Origin: Desulfocucumis palustris
GTDB lineage: Bacteria > Bacillota > Desulfotomaculia > Desulfotomaculales > Desulfocucumaceae
DNA: 64,000 nt
Direction: 5' to 3'
Assembly: GCF_002933875.1 (NCBI RefSeq)
Contig: NZ_BFAV01000071.1
Span: forward strand, 78,097 to 142,096
The notes under the pieces are model-generated. The model worked only from the letters and a program-made list of their open reading frames with translations, was not told the origin of the DNA and made no database searches. The translations under genes and the position numbers were made by a program. Every line of letters starts with the position of its first letter. Positions within the stretch are counted from its first letter, which is position 1. Shown here one piece after another: positions 8,184 through 18,858 of this stretch.

Positions 8184-9110
8184 ATGGGCCTAAAAAACAA
8201 GGATTTATTGGGAATTGAACATTTCAGCCCGGAAGAAATTCTTTTGGTGCTGGATACCGCGGCTTCCATGAAGGAAATAATCGGCAGGCAGATTAAAAAG
8301 GTGCCGACATTAAGGGGTAAAACGGTGGTAAACGTATTTTACGAGCCCAGTACCCGCACCCGCACGTCCTTCGAGCTTGCCGCCAAATATTTGAGCGCCG
8401 ACAGTATCAATATTTCAGCTTCCGGCAGCAGCGTGGTAAAGGGTGAAAGCCTCAGGGACACCTCCGCCACCATAGCCGCCCTGGGCGCGGATGTGGTGGT
8501 TCTGCGGCATCCCATGGCGGGCGCCCCGGTTCTGGTGGCCGGCCAGGTGAAGGCCGCGGTGATCAATGCCGGGGACGGCGCCCACGAGCATCCCACCCAG
8601 GCCCTGCTGGATATGTATACCGTAAGGGATAAAAAAGGCGCTCTGGAAGGCTTGAAAATAGCCATTGTGGGGGACATACTGCACAGCCGGGTGGCCCGCT
8701 CCGATATCTGGGGCTTTACCAGGATGGGCGCCCGGGTCAGGGTGTGCGGCCCGTCCACCATGCTTCCCCCGGGGCTGGAGAATATGGGGGTTGAGGTTTT
8801 CCACCGCATGGAGGAAGCCCTGTCCGGAGCGGACGTGATAATAATGCTCAGGATACAGCTGGAAAGGCAGCAGCAGGGACTCTTTCCCTCGGTGAGGGAA
8901 TATGCCCGGCTGTTCGGGCTTAACAGCGAAAAACTGGCCCTGGCCAAGCCCGGAGCTTTGGTAATGCACCCCGGGCCCATAAACCGGGGGGTTGAAATTG
9001 CTACTGAAGTGGCTTATGGTGTTCAGGCAGTTATCAACGAGCAGGTGACCAACGGCCTGGCTGTGCGCATGGCGCTGTTGTACCTGCTGGCGGGAGGTGT
9101 GGCCCAGTGA
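8184..9110 (+). CDS. pyrB: Aspartate carbamoyltransferase catalytic subunit
   Basis: Forms N-carbamoyl-L-aspartate from carbamoyl phosphate and aspartate, the committed step of pyrimidine synthesis. The 308-residue protein shows [17 protein letters not shown] (carbamoyl phosphate loop), [10 protein letters not shown] and [12 protein letters not shown]. The ATG at 8184 is chosen because TGGAGGGAG lies just upstream; an in-frame ATG at 8169 would overlap that site. No regulatory subunit gene (pyrI) is present, as usual in Firmicutes. Its TGA overlaps the GTG of pyrC. Confidence 0.97.
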   Translation: MGLKNKDLLGIEHFSPEEILLVLDTAASMKEIIGRQIKKVPTLRGKTVVNVFYEPSTRTRTSFELAAKYLSADSINISASGSSVVKGESLRDTSATIAALGADVVVLRHPMAGAPVLVAGQVKAAVINAGDGAHEHPTQALLDMYTVRDKKGALEGLKIAIVGDILHSRVARSDIWGFTRMGARVRVCGPSTMLPPGLENMGVEVFHRMEEALSGADVIIMLRIQLERQQQGLFPSVREYARLFGLNSEKLALAKPGALVMHPGPINRGVEIATEVAYGVQAVINEQVTNGLAVRMALLYLLAGGVAQ

Positions 9111-10399
9111 GAATTCTAATCAAGGGAGGCCGGATCATAGATCCGGTGGAAAATAAGGATAAAACGCTGGATGTACTCATAGAAAACGGAAAAATATCGG
9201 CCCTGGAAAAAAAACTGGCAGCGGACGGGGCGGTAACGGTGGACGCCTCGGGCCTGCTGGTGGCGCCGGGACTTATAGACATGCATGTGCACCTGCGGGA
9301 ACCTGGTTACGAGGCCAAGGAAACCATTGAGACCGGACTAAAGGCCGCGGTCAGGGGCGGCTTCACCGGGGTGGCCTGCATGCCCAATACCAATCCGGTG
9401 GCCGACAACCAGACTGTAATCAAATATATAATTGACAGGGCCTCCGCCCTGGGCTTGGCCCGGGTCTGGCCCATCGGGGCGCTGACCCGGGGCAGCAGGG
9501 GGGAGCAGCTGACCGAAATGGCGGATTTGAAAAACGCCGGCGCGGCGGCTCTTTCCGACGACGGCCGGCCGGTGGCGGGGTCCGGGATAATGCGCAGGGC
9601 CATGCAGTATGCCCGCATGGTGGGATTGACCGTTATTTCCCACTGCGAGGACCCGGAACTGGCCGCCGGAGGGAGCATGAACGAGGGATTCATATCCACC
9701 AGGCTGGGGCTTAAAGGCATACCCGGGGCAGCGGAGGAAGTAATGGTGGCCAGGGATATTATACTGTCGGAGTTAACAGGCTGCCCCCTGCACATAGCCC
9801 ATGTGAGCACCAGGGGCTCCGTACGGCTGGTCAGGGAGGCCAAGGCCAGGGGCTTAAAGGTTACCGCCGAGGCCACACCCCACCACTTCACCCTTACTGA
9901 TGCCGCCGTGGAAGGTTACAACACCTCCACCAAGGTCAACCCGCCCTTAAGAGGCGAAGCCGATGTGGCAGCCATAAAGGAAGGCCTGGCCGACGGCACC
10001 ATAGATGTGATTGCCACCGACCACGCTCCCCATACAATGGAGGAGAAGGACGTGGAATACGACAGCGCCCCCTTTGGGCTGGTGGGACTGGAAACAGCAG
10101 TGGGCCTGGTGTGGAGAGAGCTGGTGCGGCCGGGAATACTTACACCGGCTGAGGCGGTGGCCAAAATGACCGTCAACCCCGCCCGTCTGCTGGGAATTGA
10201 AAAGGATACCTTAAGGCCCGGGGCGGTGGCTGACATTACAATAATCGACCCCTCCCTGGAGGAAACGGTGGACCCGTTGAGTTTTGCCAGCAAGGGCAGG
10301 AACACTCCCTTTGCCGGCTGGAAGCTTAAAGGTTTGCCGGTGCTGACCATGGTGGGGGGCAAAATAGTGTATTCCCATGCCGGAATAAAAATTTTATAA
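9107..10399 (+). CDS. pyrC: Dihydroorotase
   Basis: Zinc amidohydrolase that cyclises carbamoyl aspartate to dihydroorotate. The 430-residue class I enzyme carries the metal ligands in [17 protein letters not shown], further ligands around ISHCEDPEL and IAHVST, and the catalytic Asp in TDHAPH. The GTG start overlaps the pyrB stop by four bases (GTGA), after GGAGGTG within the pyrB end. Tight coupling with pyrB is likely. Confidence 0.97.
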   Translation: MRILIKGGRIIDPVENKDKTLDVLIENGKISALEKKLAADGAVTVDASGLLVAPGLIDMHVHLREPGYEAKETIETGLKAAVRGGFTGVACMPNTNPVADNQTVIKYIIDRASALGLARVWPIGALTRGSRGEQLTEMADLKNAGAAALSDDGRPVAGSGIMRRAMQYARMVGLTVISHCEDPELAAGGSMNEGFISTRLGLKGIPGAAEEVMVARDIILSELTGCPLHIAHVSTRGSVRLVREAKARGLKVTAEATPHHFTLTDAAVEGYNTSTKVNPPLRGEADVAAIKEGLADGTIDVIATDHAPHTMEEKDVEYDSAPFGLVGLETAVGLVWRELVRPGILTPAEAVAKMTVNPARLLGIEKDTLRPGAVADITIIDPSLEETVDPLSFASKGRNTPFAGWKLKGLPVLTMVGGKIVYSHAGIKIL

Positions 10400-10434
10400 A
10401 TTTAATTATTTACCCTAAGGAGTTGAGTGCATAA

Positions 10435-11514
10435 GTGGACGCTATACTGGCTTTGGAGGACGGTTCGGTATTCAGGGGCAGGGCTTTCGGCGCCGGCGGG
10501 CAGCAGTGGGGAGAGGTTGTGTTCAACACCGGCATGACCGGCTACCAGGAAGTGCTCACGGACCCGTCTTACTGCGGGCAGATTGTGGTGATGACCTATC
10601 CGCTGATTGGCAATTACGGAGTGAACAGGGAGGATTTTGAGGCCAAGCGCTCCTACGTGCGGGGATTTGTGGTGCGGGAGGATTGCCACAGGCCGAGTAA
10701 TTGGCGGGTAAGCCACACCATCGGTGAATTTCTGTCCCGGGAGGGTATAATAGGCATTTCCGGAGTTGATACCAGGGCGCTTACCAGGATACTGAGAAGT
10801 CACGGAACCATGCGGGGAGTTCTGGATACCACCGGCGCCGACCCCGCGGAACTGGTGGAAAAAGCCAGGCGTTCACCCCAGCTGACAGGCCAGGAACTGG
10901 TGCCCGCCGTGGCCACCAGGGAAATTTTCACCGTCCCCGGGGAGGGCCCCCGGGTAGTGCTCATGGACTTCGGCGCTAAAATGAACATTGTCCGCTGCCT
11001 GAACCAGAGGGGCTGCGAGGTGGTGGTGGTCCCCCCGGATACAACCGCCGGAGACATACTGGCCCTTAATCCCGCGGGGGTGATGCTTTCCAACGGTCCC
11101 GGGGACCCCATCGACGTGCCTTACTCGGTGGAGGCGGCCCGGGAAATAATCGGCAAAAAGCCCATATTCGGCATCTGCCTGGGCCACCAGATAATGGGAC
11201 TGGCCCTGGGAGGGAAGACCTATAAACTGAAATTCGGACACCGGGGCGCCAATCATCCGGTTAAAGATCTTCTTACCGGAAGGGTATACATTACCTCCCA
11301 GAACCACGGTTTTGCCGTGGACGCCGAATCGTTGAAGGGTTCCGACGTAACCGTGTCCCACATCAACTTAAACGACGGCACGGTGGAGGGCTTAAAGCAC
11401 AACTATCTGCCGGTAAGCACCGTGCAGTACCATCCGGAGGCATCCCCGGGGCCCAGGGACTCCGAATATCTTTTTGACGAATTTATGGAAAAAATGTCCC
11501 GGGAGGTTAATTAA
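10435..11514 (+). CDS. carA: Carbamoyl phosphate synthetase small (glutaminase) subunit
   Basis: Hydrolyses glutamine and passes ammonia to CarB. The 359-residue protein has the N-terminal CarA domain ([33 protein letters not shown]) and a class I glutamine amidotransferase domain with the nucleophile Cys in [15 protein letters not shown] and His in YHPEASPGP. The GTG at 10435 follows AAGGAG at a rather long distance of about 12 bases. It abuts carB with a two-base gap. Confidence 0.97.
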   Translation: MDAILALEDGSVFRGRAFGAGGQQWGEVVFNTGMTGYQEVLTDPSYCGQIVVMTYPLIGNYGVNREDFEAKRSYVRGFVVREDCHRPSNWRVSHTIGEFLSREGIIGISGVDTRALTRILRSHGTMRGVLDTTGADPAELVEKARRSPQLTGQELVPAVATREIFTVPGEGPRVVLMDFGAKMNIVRCLNQRGCEVVVVPPDTTAGDILALNPAGVMLSNGPGDPIDVPYSVEAAREIIGKKPIFGICLGHQIMGLALGGKTYKLKFGHRGANHPVKDLLTGRVYITSQNHGFAVDAESLKGSDVTVSHINLNDGTVEGLKHNYLPVSTVQYHPEASPGPRDSEYLFDEFMEKMSREVN

Positions 11515-11516
11515 TC

Positions 11517-14500
11517 ATGCCGCTGCGGACTGATATTAAAAAGGTAATGGTTATTGGCTCCGGCCCCATCGTCATCGGTCAGGCCGCGGAATTCGACTAT
11601 GCCGGCACCCAGGCCTGCCGGGCCTTGAAGGAAGAGGGTATGGAGGTGGTGCTGGTCAATTCCAACCCGGCCACCATTATGACCGACGTCAACATGGCCG
11701 ACCGGGTGTATATCGAACCCCTTACCCTGGAGTTTGTGAGCCAGGTAATTCGCAATGAAAAGCCCGACGGGCTGCTTCCCACCCTGGGAGGGCAGGTGGG
11801 GCTGAATATCGCGTTAAAGCTGGCGGAGTCCGGGGTGCTGGAAGAACAGGGAGTAAAACTGCTGGGTACTTCCCTGGAGGCCATAAAGCGGGCCGAGGAC
11901 AGGGAACTGTTCAAGGACATGATGCAGTCCATCGGGGAACCCATTCCGGAAAGCGTTATAGTGTCCACGGTGGATGAGGCCGTGAATTTCGCCGGGCGGA
12001 TAGGCTACCCGGTGATAGTTCGCCCGGCCTACACCCTGGGCGGCACAGGGGGCGGCATCGCTGACTGTGAGGAAGAGCTTAAGTCCATAACCGCCAGGGG
12101 GCTGAAGCACAGCATAATCAGCCAGGCCCTGATAGAGCGCAGCGTGGCCGGCTGGAAGGAAATAGAGTACGAGGTGATGCGGGACGCCGCGGACAACTGC
12201 ATTACGGTCTGTAATATGGAGAACCTGGACCCCATTGGAGTGCATACCGGGGACAGCATTGTGGTGGCTCCCTCCCAGACCTTAAGCGACAAGGAATACC
12301 AGCTGCTGCGCACCGCTTCGTTAAAAATAATCCGCTCCCTGAACATAGCCGGGGGCTGCAACGTTCAATTCGCCCTGGACCCCGAGAGCTTCGAATATTA
12401 CGTGATCGAGGTCAATCCCCGGGTATCCCGCTCCTCGGCCCTGGCCTCCAAGGCCACGGGCTATCCCATAGCCAAGGTGGCCGCCAAGATTGCCATAGGG
12501 TTCACCCTGGATGAAATTAAAAACGCCGTTACGGGAAAAACCTATGCCTGCTTTGAGCCGGCCCTGGATTACGTGGTTGTTAAATACCCCCGCTGGCCCT
12601 TTGACAAGTTTACCCAGGCCGACCGCACCCTGGGCACCCAGATGAAAGCCACCGGTGAGGTTATGGCCATTGACCGCAGCTTTGAAGCCGCTCTTATGAA
12701 AGCAATCCGCTCCCTGGAGGCGGGCTTAAAGGGATTATACCTGCCGGAAGCCGGGAGCGTAACCGACGAAAAACTAAAGGAACTGATGTCCAGGCCGGAT
12801 GACAGGCGGCTCCTGGCGGTGGCCGAGGGCATCCGCCGGGGCGTATCCCCGGATAGCATATATGACATTACTAAAATGGACCTGTTTTTCCTGGATAAGT
12901 TGAAGAATGTGGTGGACTTTGAAGTGGAGTTTACCCGGGCGGCCGCCGACGGGATTCAGAATATTGACAGGGATTTAATGATTACAGCCAAGAAAATGGG
13001 GCTGTCGGACGCCATTCTGGCCTCCCTGGCCGGGGCCGGCGAGGGGGAAGTCCGCCGTTTGCGGGAGGCCATGGGGGTGCTGCCTTCCTACAAAATCGTG
13101 GATACCTGCGCGGCGGAATTCGAGGCTGCCACGCCTTATTATTACTCCTGCTACGATACCGAGGACGAGGCCCCCTATACCCCGGCCAGAAAGGTGGCGG
13201 TGCTGGGTTCCGGCCCCATCCGCATCGGCCAGGGAATTGAATTCGACTACTGTTCCGTGCACTCCGTATGGGCGCTGCGGCAGCAGGGCCTGGAGGCCAT
13301 TATTATAAACAATAACCCCGAAACCGTCAGCACCGACTTCGACACCGCCGACCGGCTGTATTTCGAGCCCCTGGTGCCCGAGGACGTGCTGAATATATTG
13401 GAAAAGGAAAAACCCGAGGGGGTCATCGTTCAATTTGGCGGGCAGACCGCCATAAACCTGGCCCGGCCCCTGCAGGAGGCCGGCATCGGCATTCTCGGAA
13501 CCTCGGTGGAGGATATAGACCGGGCGGAGGACCGGGAGCGCTTCGACCGGCTGCTTATAGAGCTTGACATTCCCAAACCGCCGGGCAGGACTGCCTTCTC
13601 AGTGGAGGAGGCGCTGAAAATCGCCGGGGAAATAGGTTTTCCGGTGCTGGTGCGGCCTTCCTACGTGCTGGGCGGACGGGCCATGGAAATAGTTTACAAC
13701 AACGACGAGCTTTTGAACTACATGGAAACAGCGGTAAAGATCACTCCCCAACACCCGGTGCTGGTGGATAAATACCTCTTCGGCAAGGAGCTGGAGGTGG
13801 ATGCCATAGCCGACGGTGAGACAGTGCTCATTCCCGGCATAATGGAGCACATTGAGCGGGCCGGGGTGCACTCCGGGGACAGTATCGCGGTTTACCCGCC
13901 ACGTTCCATAACCCCGGAAGACAGGAGAAAAATGGTTGACTATACCACCAGGCTGGCCCTGGCCCTGAACGTCAGGGGACTGATCAACATACAGTACGTT
14001 CAGCACGATAATGAAATATACGTGCTGGAGGTTAATCCCCGTTCCAGCCGCACAGTGCCTTATCTAAGCAAAATTACCGGCGTGCCCATGGTCAACCTGG
14101 CCACCAGGGTGATTATGGGTGAAAAGCTTAAGGATATGGGCTACCGGGGCGGGCTTTACCCCGAAAGCGAATTCGTGGGGGTAAAAGCCCCGGTATTCTC
14201 CTTCTCCAAACTGAGCCGGGTGGATGTGACCCTGGGACCGGAGATGAAATCCACCGGCGAGGTAATGGGAGTGGACCAGGATTACGCCGTGGCCCTCTAC
14301 AAGGCCCTGGTGGCTTCGGGCTGCCTGTTCCCCAGGGAGGGGGGGATACTGGTCACCATTGCCGACAAGGATAAAAACGAGGTGCTGCCCATAGTCAGGG
14401 GATTGTCCGAGCACCTGGGCTATAAAATATACGCCACCTCCGGCACCGCAGCGTTTCTCCGGGAAAGAGGCTTAAAAGTGGAGCGGGTGAAAAAGGTGCG

Positions 14501-14741
14501 GGAAGGTTCTCCGAACATCGACGACCTTATCCGCTCCGGTCACATCAACATGGTGATTAACACCCTGACCAAGGGCAAGGCCCCGGAGCGGGACGGCTTC
14601 CGCATCCGCCGGGCGGCGGTGGAGCACGGTTTGCCCTGTTTAACCTCCATAGACACCGCCTGGGCCATACTTGAAGTGCTTATCTCAATAAAAGAAGGAG
14701 ACACCTTCGAGCTAATCCCCCTGCAGGAGTACGTTAAGTAA
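11517..14741 (+). CDS. carB: Carbamoyl phosphate synthetase large subunit
   Basis: Makes carbamoyl phosphate from bicarbonate, ammonia and two ATP. At 1074 residues it is full length. Two homologous ATP-grasp halves are visible, each beginning with a Rossmann-like GSGPI-IGQ-EFDY (near residues 14 and 565) and each containing an ATP-binding region ([13 protein letters not shown] and [13 protein letters not shown]). The last ~130 residues form the MGS-like allosteric domain ([15 protein letters not shown]). It is separated from carA by two bases, and AGGAGG-like sequence at the carA end supplies the ribosome site. A long palindrome starts seven bases after the stop. Confidence 0.97.
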   Translation: MPLRTDIKKVMVIGSGPIVIGQAAEFDYAGTQACRALKEEGMEVVLVNSNPATIMTDVNMADRVYIEPLTLEFVSQVIRNEKPDGLLPTLGGQVGLNIALKLAESGVLEEQGVKLLGTSLEAIKRAEDRELFKDMMQSIGEPIPESVIVSTVDEAVNFAGRIGYPVIVRPAYTLGGTGGGIADCEEELKSITARGLKHSIISQALIERSVAGWKEIEYEVMRDAADNCITVCNMENLDPIGVHTGDSIVVAPSQTLSDKEYQLLRTASLKIIRSLNIAGGCNVQFALDPESFEYYVIEVNPRVSRSSALASKATGYPIAKVAAKIAIGFTLDEIKNAVTGKTYACFEPALDYVVVKYPRWPFDKFTQADRTLGTQMKATGEVMAIDRSFEAALMKAIRSLEAGLKGLYLPEAGSVTDEKLKELMSRPDDRRLLAVAEGIRRGVSPDSIYDITKMDLFFLDKLKNVVDFEVEFTRAAADGIQNIDRDLMITAKKMGLSDAILASLAGAGEGEVRRLREAMGVLPSYKIVDTCAAEFEAATPYYYSCYDTEDEAPYTPARKVAVLGSGPIRIGQGIEFDYCSVHSVWALRQQGLEAIIINNNPETVSTDFDTADRLYFEPLVPEDVLNILEKEKPEGVIVQFGGQTAINLARPLQEAGIGILGTSVEDIDRAEDRERFDRLLIELDIPKPPGRTAFSVEEALKIAGEIGFPVLVRPSYVLGGRAMEIVYNNDELLNYMETAVKITPQHPVLVDKYLFGKELEVDAIADGETVLIPGIMEHIERAGVHSGDSIAVYPPRSITPEDRRKMVDYTTRLALALNVRGLINIQYVQHDNEIYVLEVNPRSSRTVPYLSKITGVPMVNLATRVIMGEKLKDMGYRGGLYPESEFVGVKAPVFSFSKLSRVDVTLGPEMKSTGEVMGVDQDYAVALYKALVASGCLFPREGGILVTIADKDKNEVLPIVRGLSEHLGYKIYATSGTAAFLRERGLKVERVKKVREGSPNIDDLIRSGHINMVINTLTKGKAPERDGFRIRRAAVEHGLPCLTSIDTAWAILEVLISIKEGDTFELIPLQEYVK

Positions 14742-14747
14742 GAATAA

Positions 14748-14813
14748 GGGGTCAGGCTATTAACTTATTAACTTATTGCACGCAATAAGTTAATAAGTTA
14801 ATAGCCTGACCCC
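14748..14813. repeat. GGGGTCAGGC palindrome, copy 1 (66 bp)
   Basis: Two 32-base arms, perfectly complementary, flank a two-base centre (AC). It begins GGGGTCAGGCTATTAAC and ends in the exact reverse complement. It starts seven bases after carB and ends seven bases before the stop of the convergent lapA-like gene. It has the form of a REP/MITE-like mobile palindrome and could act as a bidirectional stem at the 3' ends. Confidence 0.9.
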
Positions 14814-14820
14814 GGAAGAG

Positions 14821-15150
14821 CTAAAGCTGTTCAGGGGGGTTGTTGCCGCGGCCCTTGCCTGCGGGGGGATTGTTTTCCCCGGGGGCGCCCGCTGAGGGGA
14901 TTTGTTTTTCCAAGTGTTTCAGCTTGTTTTGCAGCTCCCTTATCTTCATTCCCTGGGTAAGCTGTTTGGCCAGACTGAATAACAAGGTGATCAGCGCCCC
15001 CATGGCGGTGGAGAAAAATATCAATAAAACCAGCGGTATGGGGGGCATTTCCCAGGTGATAAAGCGCAAAGTCACCTCCTGGGGATTCTGGTAGGCGAAT
15101 ATGGCTATTAGCAGTAAAAACCCGGAACCCAGAGCGACGTACCATTGCAT
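14821..15150 (-). CDS. LapA family (DUF1049) membrane protein
   Basis: A 109-residue protein with two membrane segments (residues about 4-22 and 39-60), a loop containing NPQEVTLRFI, and a charged, coiled-coil-like tail (MKIRELQNKLKHLEKQ). This is the LapA/YciS-like DUF1049 pattern, linked in enterobacteria to lipopolysaccharide assembly; its role in Firmicutes is unclear. ATG 15150 follows AGGAGGTGGCGCCC; a GTG at 15159 would overlap that site. It lies antisense inside the pyrimidine gene set, between carB and pyrK. Confidence 0.75.
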   Translation of the reverse strand: MQWYVALGSGFLLLIAIFAYQNPQEVTLRFITWEMPPIPLVLLIFFSTAMGALITLLFSLAKQLTQGMKIRELQNKLKHLEKQIPSAGAPGENNPPAGKGRGNNPPEQL

Positions 15151-15206
15151 GGGCGCCACCTCCTCTGCCGTAATTATAACATTTTATCCGGTTCATGAGG
15201 TGTTTG

Positions 15207-16019
15207 ATGATATACTGCCATAAATTCAGGATATTGAAAAATGAAGAAACAATACCGGGACACCGTCTTATGATAGTGGACGCCCCCGGCATTTCCGCCG
15301 CTGCGGTCCCCGGGCAGTTTTTGCACTTGCGCTGCTCCGACTCCACGGACCCCCTGCTCAGGCGGCCCGTCAGCATCCACAGGGTGGAGCGGGATAAAGG
15401 GCTGGCGCACATGCTATACCGGGTGGCGGGCAGGGGCACAGCCCTGCTGGCCGGCAAAATGCCCGGGGAGTATCTGGATGTTATGGGTCCCCTGGGTAAA
15501 GGATTTACCCTGCCCCTGCCAGGTGAGCGGGTGGCTGTGGTGGGGGGAGGCATTGGCGCGGCGCCTCTCTTTTTCCTGGTGGAAGAGCTGATTAGGGAAT
15601 GCCCCCCCAATAATATGGTGTCTTTTTTCCTGGGGGCGGCATCCGCAAGTCAATTGCCGCCGGCCAGCGTATTGCATTCCCCGGGGCTGGAGGTGCACAC
15701 CGCCACCGACGATGGCTCCGCGGGTTACCACGGAACGGTGACAGCCCTGCTGGAAAGCCGCATCGACAGCGGCCCGGCGGGGTTTGACCGCATTTATGCC
15801 TGCGGGCCCGCCCCGATGCTGCGCTCACTGGTCCGGATGGCGGGCTCCCTGGGGATTCCCGGGCAGGTTTCACTGGAGGAAAGAATGGGCTGCGGTGTGG
15901 GGGCATGCCTGTCCTGCGCCTGTAAAATTAAAGACCGGTCCGCCGACGGTTTTTTATACAAACACGCCTGCACGGACGGGCCGGTGTTTGATATGCGGGA
16001 GGTCTATTATGAGAGTTAA
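15207..16019 (+). CDS. pyrK: Dihydroorotate dehydrogenase B electron transfer subunit
   Basis: Iron-sulfur flavoprotein that lets PyrD pass electrons from dihydroorotate to NAD+. The ferredoxin reductase-like FAD domain has RRPVSIH and the NAD-binding GGGIGAAPL. The C-terminus has the [2Fe-2S] ligands [12 protein letters not shown] plus a fourth Cys in HACTDG. The length of about 270 is normal. ATG 15207 is preceded by TGAGGTG; ATG 15195 is an alternative. The last 11 bases overlap pyrD, so the two subunits are translationally coupled. Confidence 0.93.
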   Translation: MIYCHKFRILKNEETIPGHRLMIVDAPGISAAAVPGQFLHLRCSDSTDPLLRRPVSIHRVERDKGLAHMLYRVAGRGTALLAGKMPGEYLDVMGPLGKGFTLPLPGERVAVVGGGIGAAPLFFLVEELIRECPPNNMVSFFLGAASASQLPPASVLHSPGLEVHTATDDGSAGYHGTVTALLESRIDSGPAGFDRIYACGPAPMLRSLVRMAGSLGIPGQVSLEERMGCGVGACLSCACKIKDRSADGFLYKHACTDGPVFDMREVYYES

Positions 16020-16920
16020 CCTGGCAGTCAATGTGGGCGGAATAATAATGAAAAATCCTGTGACCACCGCCTCCGGCACATTCGGCTACGGCCCCGAATA
16101 CGGGAGGATCATCGACCTTAACCGGCTGGGGGCCATAGTGGTTAAAGGCACAACTCTTTCCGCCAGGCAGGGCAACCCCACCCCCAGGATTGCGGAGACT
16201 CCTTCCGGCATGCTAAACGCCATTGGCCTGCAGAATCCCGGCGTGGATAAATTTATCAGCGAAGCCCTTCCCTTTTTGCGCAATTACCAACTGCCGGTAA
16301 TAGTGAACATATCCGGGGATACGGTGGAGGACTACCATAAGCTTGCCGGAATACTGGACCGGGCGCAGGGCGTGGGGGGCATAGAGGTCAATATATCCTG
16401 CCCCAACGTTAAAAAAGGAGGCCTGCAGTTCGGCAGCGATCCTGATTCCGCCGGGGAGGTTATCAGAGCCGTAAGGCGGGCAACCTCCCTGCCGGTAATA
16501 GCCAAGCTGTCGCCCAACGTTACCAGCATCGCGGCGGTGGCGGAAAAAGTGGCGGAAGCCGGCGCCGACGCCCTTTCCATGATCAACACCCTGCTGGGCA
16601 TGGCTATAGATATAAAATCCCGGCGGCCGGTGCTGGGAAACATAATGGGGGGATTATCAGGCCCGGCGGTGCGGCCGGTGGCGGTGCGGGCGGTGTGGCA
16701 GGTATACCGGGCCGTAAAGCTGCCAATTATAGGCATGGGCGGCATAACCTGCGCGGAAGACGCCCTGGAATTCATAATGGCCGGCGCAACCGCCGTTGCC
16801 GTGGGTACGGCCAATTTCGTAAACCCCCGGGCAACCATTGATATTATCGACGGCCTGGAGAAATTCATGCTGGAAAACAACATTAAAGACATAAATGAAA
16901 TAATCGGCATAGCCCAATAA
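16009..16920 (+). CDS. pyrD: Dihydroorotate dehydrogenase B (NAD+) catalytic subunit
   Basis: Class 1B FMN enzyme that oxidises dihydroorotate to orotate together with PyrK. The 303-residue TIM barrel shows [16 protein letters not shown]-type substrate region ([14 protein letters not shown]), the active-site Cys in [11 protein letters not shown], and the C-terminal FMN phosphate site ([27 protein letters not shown]). The ATG at 16009 follows GGAGGTCTATT. Pairing with PyrK implies NAD+ as the acceptor, as expected for an anaerobe. Confidence 0.95.
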   Translation: MRVNLAVNVGGIIMKNPVTTASGTFGYGPEYGRIIDLNRLGAIVVKGTTLSARQGNPTPRIAETPSGMLNAIGLQNPGVDKFISEALPFLRNYQLPVIVNISGDTVEDYHKLAGILDRAQGVGGIEVNISCPNVKKGGLQFGSDPDSAGEVIRAVRRATSLPVIAKLSPNVTSIAAVAEKVAEAGADALSMINTLLGMAIDIKSRRPVLGNIMGGLSGPAVRPVAVRAVWQVYRAVKLPIIGMGGITCAEDALEFIMAGATAVAVGTANFVNPRATIDIIDGLEKFMLENNIKDINEIIGIAQ

Positions 16921-16924
16921 AGTC

Positions 16925-16990
16925 GGGGTCAGGCTATTAACTTATTAACTTATTGCGCGCAATAAGTTAATAAGTTAATAGCCTGACCCC
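16925..16990. repeat. GGGGTCAGGC palindrome, copy 2 (66 bp, perfect)
   Basis: Differs from copy 1 only in the centre (GC instead of AC), which makes all 66 bases a perfect palindrome. It occupies almost the whole spacer from pyrD (stop at 16920) to the pyrF ribosome site (GGAGAGGTGG at 16991). Confidence 0.92.
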
Positions 16991-17005
16991 GGAGAGGTGG
17001 TTTTT

Positions 17006-17749
17006 TTGTTAAATGGCAAGGATAGGTTGATAGTCGCCCTTGACGTGAGCGATGGGCGGAGGGCTTTGGAACTGGTGGACATGCTGGCGCCTTTTACCGG
17101 GATGTTCAAGGTGGGAATGGAGCTTTTCTACAGCGGCGGGGCTGATATGGTAAAGGAGATTAAAAAAAAGGGCGGTAAAATATTTCTGGATCTGAAAATG
17201 CATGATATTCCCAACACCGTTTCCAGGGCAGCCGGAGCTCTGGCCGGCCTGGGAGTGGATATGCTTAATGTTCACGCCGCCGGCGGAAGGGAAATGATGA
17301 GGCAGGCGGCTCTGGCCGCCAGGGAAGGTGCCGCAGCCGCGGGAAATAAGCCTCCACTGGTAATAGCGGTTACGGTGCTTACCAGCATCAGCCAGGAAAT
17401 GTTTAATAATGAAATGGGTCTGCAGGGTAAGATTATTGACCGGGTAACGGCCTGGGCGGAAATTACCCGGGAGGCGGGATTGGACGGCGTTGTGTCCTCG
17501 CCTTTGGAGATTGCGGCAATCCGCAGGGCTTGCGGAGATGATTTTATAATAGTAACACCCGGCATCAGGCCCTCCGGCTCGGTACGGGCTGACCAGAAGA
17601 GGGTTATGACTCCGGGTGAAGCTGTAAAGGACGGAGCCAGTTACATAGTGGCGGGACGGCCCATTACCGGGGCGGAGGACCCGGCGGCCGCCGCCAGGGC
17701 TATCACGGAGGAAATGGATGCTGTATTGGAAAAGGGATGTGTCCGATGA
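17006..17749 (+). CDS. pyrF: Orotidine 5'-phosphate decarboxylase
   Basis: Decarboxylates OMP to UMP, the final step of the pathway. The protein of about 247 residues is a TIM barrel with LIVALDVSD, FKVGMELFYS, the catalytic IFLDLKMHDIPNTV (Lys and Asp network) and the phosphate site VTPGIRP plus IVAGRPITGAEDP. The start is the TTG at 17006, correctly spaced after GAGAGGTGG; a GTG at 16997 overlaps that site. The 3' end forms part of a hairpin shared with the convergent spore protein gene. Confidence 0.95.
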   Translation: MLNGKDRLIVALDVSDGRRALELVDMLAPFTGMFKVGMELFYSGGADMVKEIKKKGGKIFLDLKMHDIPNTVSRAAGALAGLGVDMLNVHAAGGREMMRQAALAAREGAAAAGNKPPLVIAVTVLTSISQEMFNNEMGLQGKIIDRVTAWAEITREAGLDGVVSSPLEIAAIRRACGDDFIIVTPGIRPSGSVRADQKRVMTPGEAVKDGASYIVAGRPITGAEDPAAAARAITEEMDAVLEKGCVR

Positions 17750-17759
17750 CACATCCCTT
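17732..17759. terminator. Bidirectional hairpin between pyrF and the spore protein gene
   Basis: AAGGGATGTG and CACATCCCTT form a perfect 10-bp stem with an 8-base loop that includes the pyrF stop. On the minus strand it is followed by TTTTCC, so it mainly serves the spore protein gene. Confidence 0.6.
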
Positions 17760-17768
17760 CCGTCGCTG

Positions 17769-17945
17769 TTAACCCTGAACAAGGCCGTTCTCAGCACGCT
17801 GTATCGCAAGTCTCACAAGGTTTCCGCAGTCTCTTGATGAAACAGAGCCAAAGTCCCCTTCTCTGGCCACTATGTCGGCCACTCCCAGTTCCTTGGCCAG
17901 TTCAAACTTAAGCCTGTCGGACATTATGCCGCGACGCCTGCTCAT
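17769..17945 (-). CDS. sspF: Small acid-soluble spore protein, SspF-like alpha/beta type
   Basis: A 58-residue protein reading MSRRRGIMSDRLKFELAKEL, then GVADIVAREGDFGSVSSRDCGN, then LVRLAIQRAENGLVQG in succession. The RRRG-MSD-K-ELAKELG start and the RD-GN-VR-AI-AE C-terminal half match SspF of Bacillus, a minor DNA-binding spore protein. ATG 17945 follows AAAGGGGATGG. It is direct sequence evidence that the organism makes endospores. It lies antisense between pyrF and pyrE, splitting the pyrimidine genes, and is presumably made in the forespore under sigma-G; I could not identify that promoter. Confidence 0.9.
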   Translation of the reverse strand: MSRRRGIMSDRLKFELAKELGVADIVAREGDFGSVSSRDCGNLVRLAIQRAENGLVQG

Positions 17946-18282
17946 TAGCCATCCCCTTTCAGTTGGGGTACACGGCTTTTTTTAAAAGCAATGCACCTTT
18001 TCCCGGGTTGGGTGTGCGCCCGTAGGCGCTTCCTTGTATCATAAGGCTAAAACCAGCGACTGACTAATATTTAATTTTAAAAGGAACAATAATATTATTT
18101 GCTTAAAAGCAATAATAATGTGTGGGATTGTTTTCTTTTCTTTAATCAAACTCCGCTTTCTGGTATAATTTTTTTTTGATAAATTAAATAGGGAAATTTC
18201 TTCATGAAATTATTTAAGCAGTGAGGAATTATGGGCAACCAAAGAAGGTGTGTCCCCATACCTTAGAAAGGAGTGTCATATT
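17946..18282. other. Intergenic region sspF-pyrE with pyrE promoter
   Basis: About 340 bases between divergent genes. TGGTATAAT at 18161-18169 is an extended -10 element with only a weak -35 (TTTAAT around 18141), and it probably drives pyrE. An imperfect AT-rich inverted repeat surrounds 18090-18120 (ATTATTTGCTT / AAGCAATAATAAT). A degenerate GGGGACA-type palindrome lies at 18191-18257. No gene is seen. Confidence 0.45.
18191..18257. repeat. Imperfect GGGGACA palindromic element, copy B
   Basis: Left part GGGAAATTTCTTCATGAA matches copy A at 6840; right part AAGAAGGTGTGTCCCC matches the right arm of copy C at 26386. It lies just upstream of the pyrE ribosome site. Confidence 0.5.
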
Positions 18283-18852
18283 TTGCATGAAGATAATGTG
18301 AGGAACATTTTTGAAAAAACAGGCGCCATGCTGTCCGGGCATTTCCGTTTAACCTCGGGCAGGCACAGCGACAGGTACTTCCAGTGCGCCTTGGTGCTGC
18401 AGCACCCGGAATACTGCGGGCGTCTGTGCCGGGAACTGGCCCGGCGGTTTTCCGGGGAAGGGGTGGAGACCGTCATAGGCCCGGCCATGGGCGGTATACT
18501 GGTGGCTTATGAAGTGGCCAGGGAACTGGGTGTGAGGAGCATTTTTACGGAGCGGGAGAACGGCGTCATGACTTTGCGCCGGGGATTCTCCATCAGACCG
18601 GGGGAAAAGGTTCTGGTGGTGGAGGATGTGATAACCACCGGCGGGTCCGTATTGGAGGTTATCGACGTGGTCCGCAAAGCAGGGGGTATTGTCGCGGGCG
18701 TGGGGGTGCTGGTAAACCGCAGCGGCGGGGCCGACCTGGGGGTTCGCACCGAATCATTGATGAATGTTCCCGCGGTTTCCTACGATCCCGAACAGTGCCC
18801 CCTCTGCCGTGAGGGAGTACCCGTAGTGAAACCCGGCAGCAGGCAGGTATAA
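18283..18852 (+). CDS. pyrE: Orotate phosphoribosyltransferase
   Basis: Joins orotate with PRPP to give OMP. The 189-residue type I PRTase has LTSGRHSDRYFQ, IGPAMGGILVAYEVARELG, FTERENGVMTLRRGF and the PRPP loop VLVVEDVITTGGSVLE. A C-terminal CPLCREG adds two cysteines. The TTG at 18283 is the start, seven bases after AAAGGAGTG; the nearby ATG at 18287 is out of frame. It is separated from the main operon by the spore protein gene and probably has its own promoter. Confidence 0.95.
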   Translation: MHEDNVRNIFEKTGAMLSGHFRLTSGRHSDRYFQCALVLQHPEYCGRLCRELARRFSGEGVETVIGPAMGGILVAYEVARELGVRSIFTERENGVMTLRRGFSIRPGEKVLVVEDVITTGGSVLEVIDVVRKAGGIVAGVGVLVNRSGGADLGVRTESLMNVPAVSYDPEQCPLCREGVPVVKPGSRQV

Positions 18853-18858
18853 GGATAA

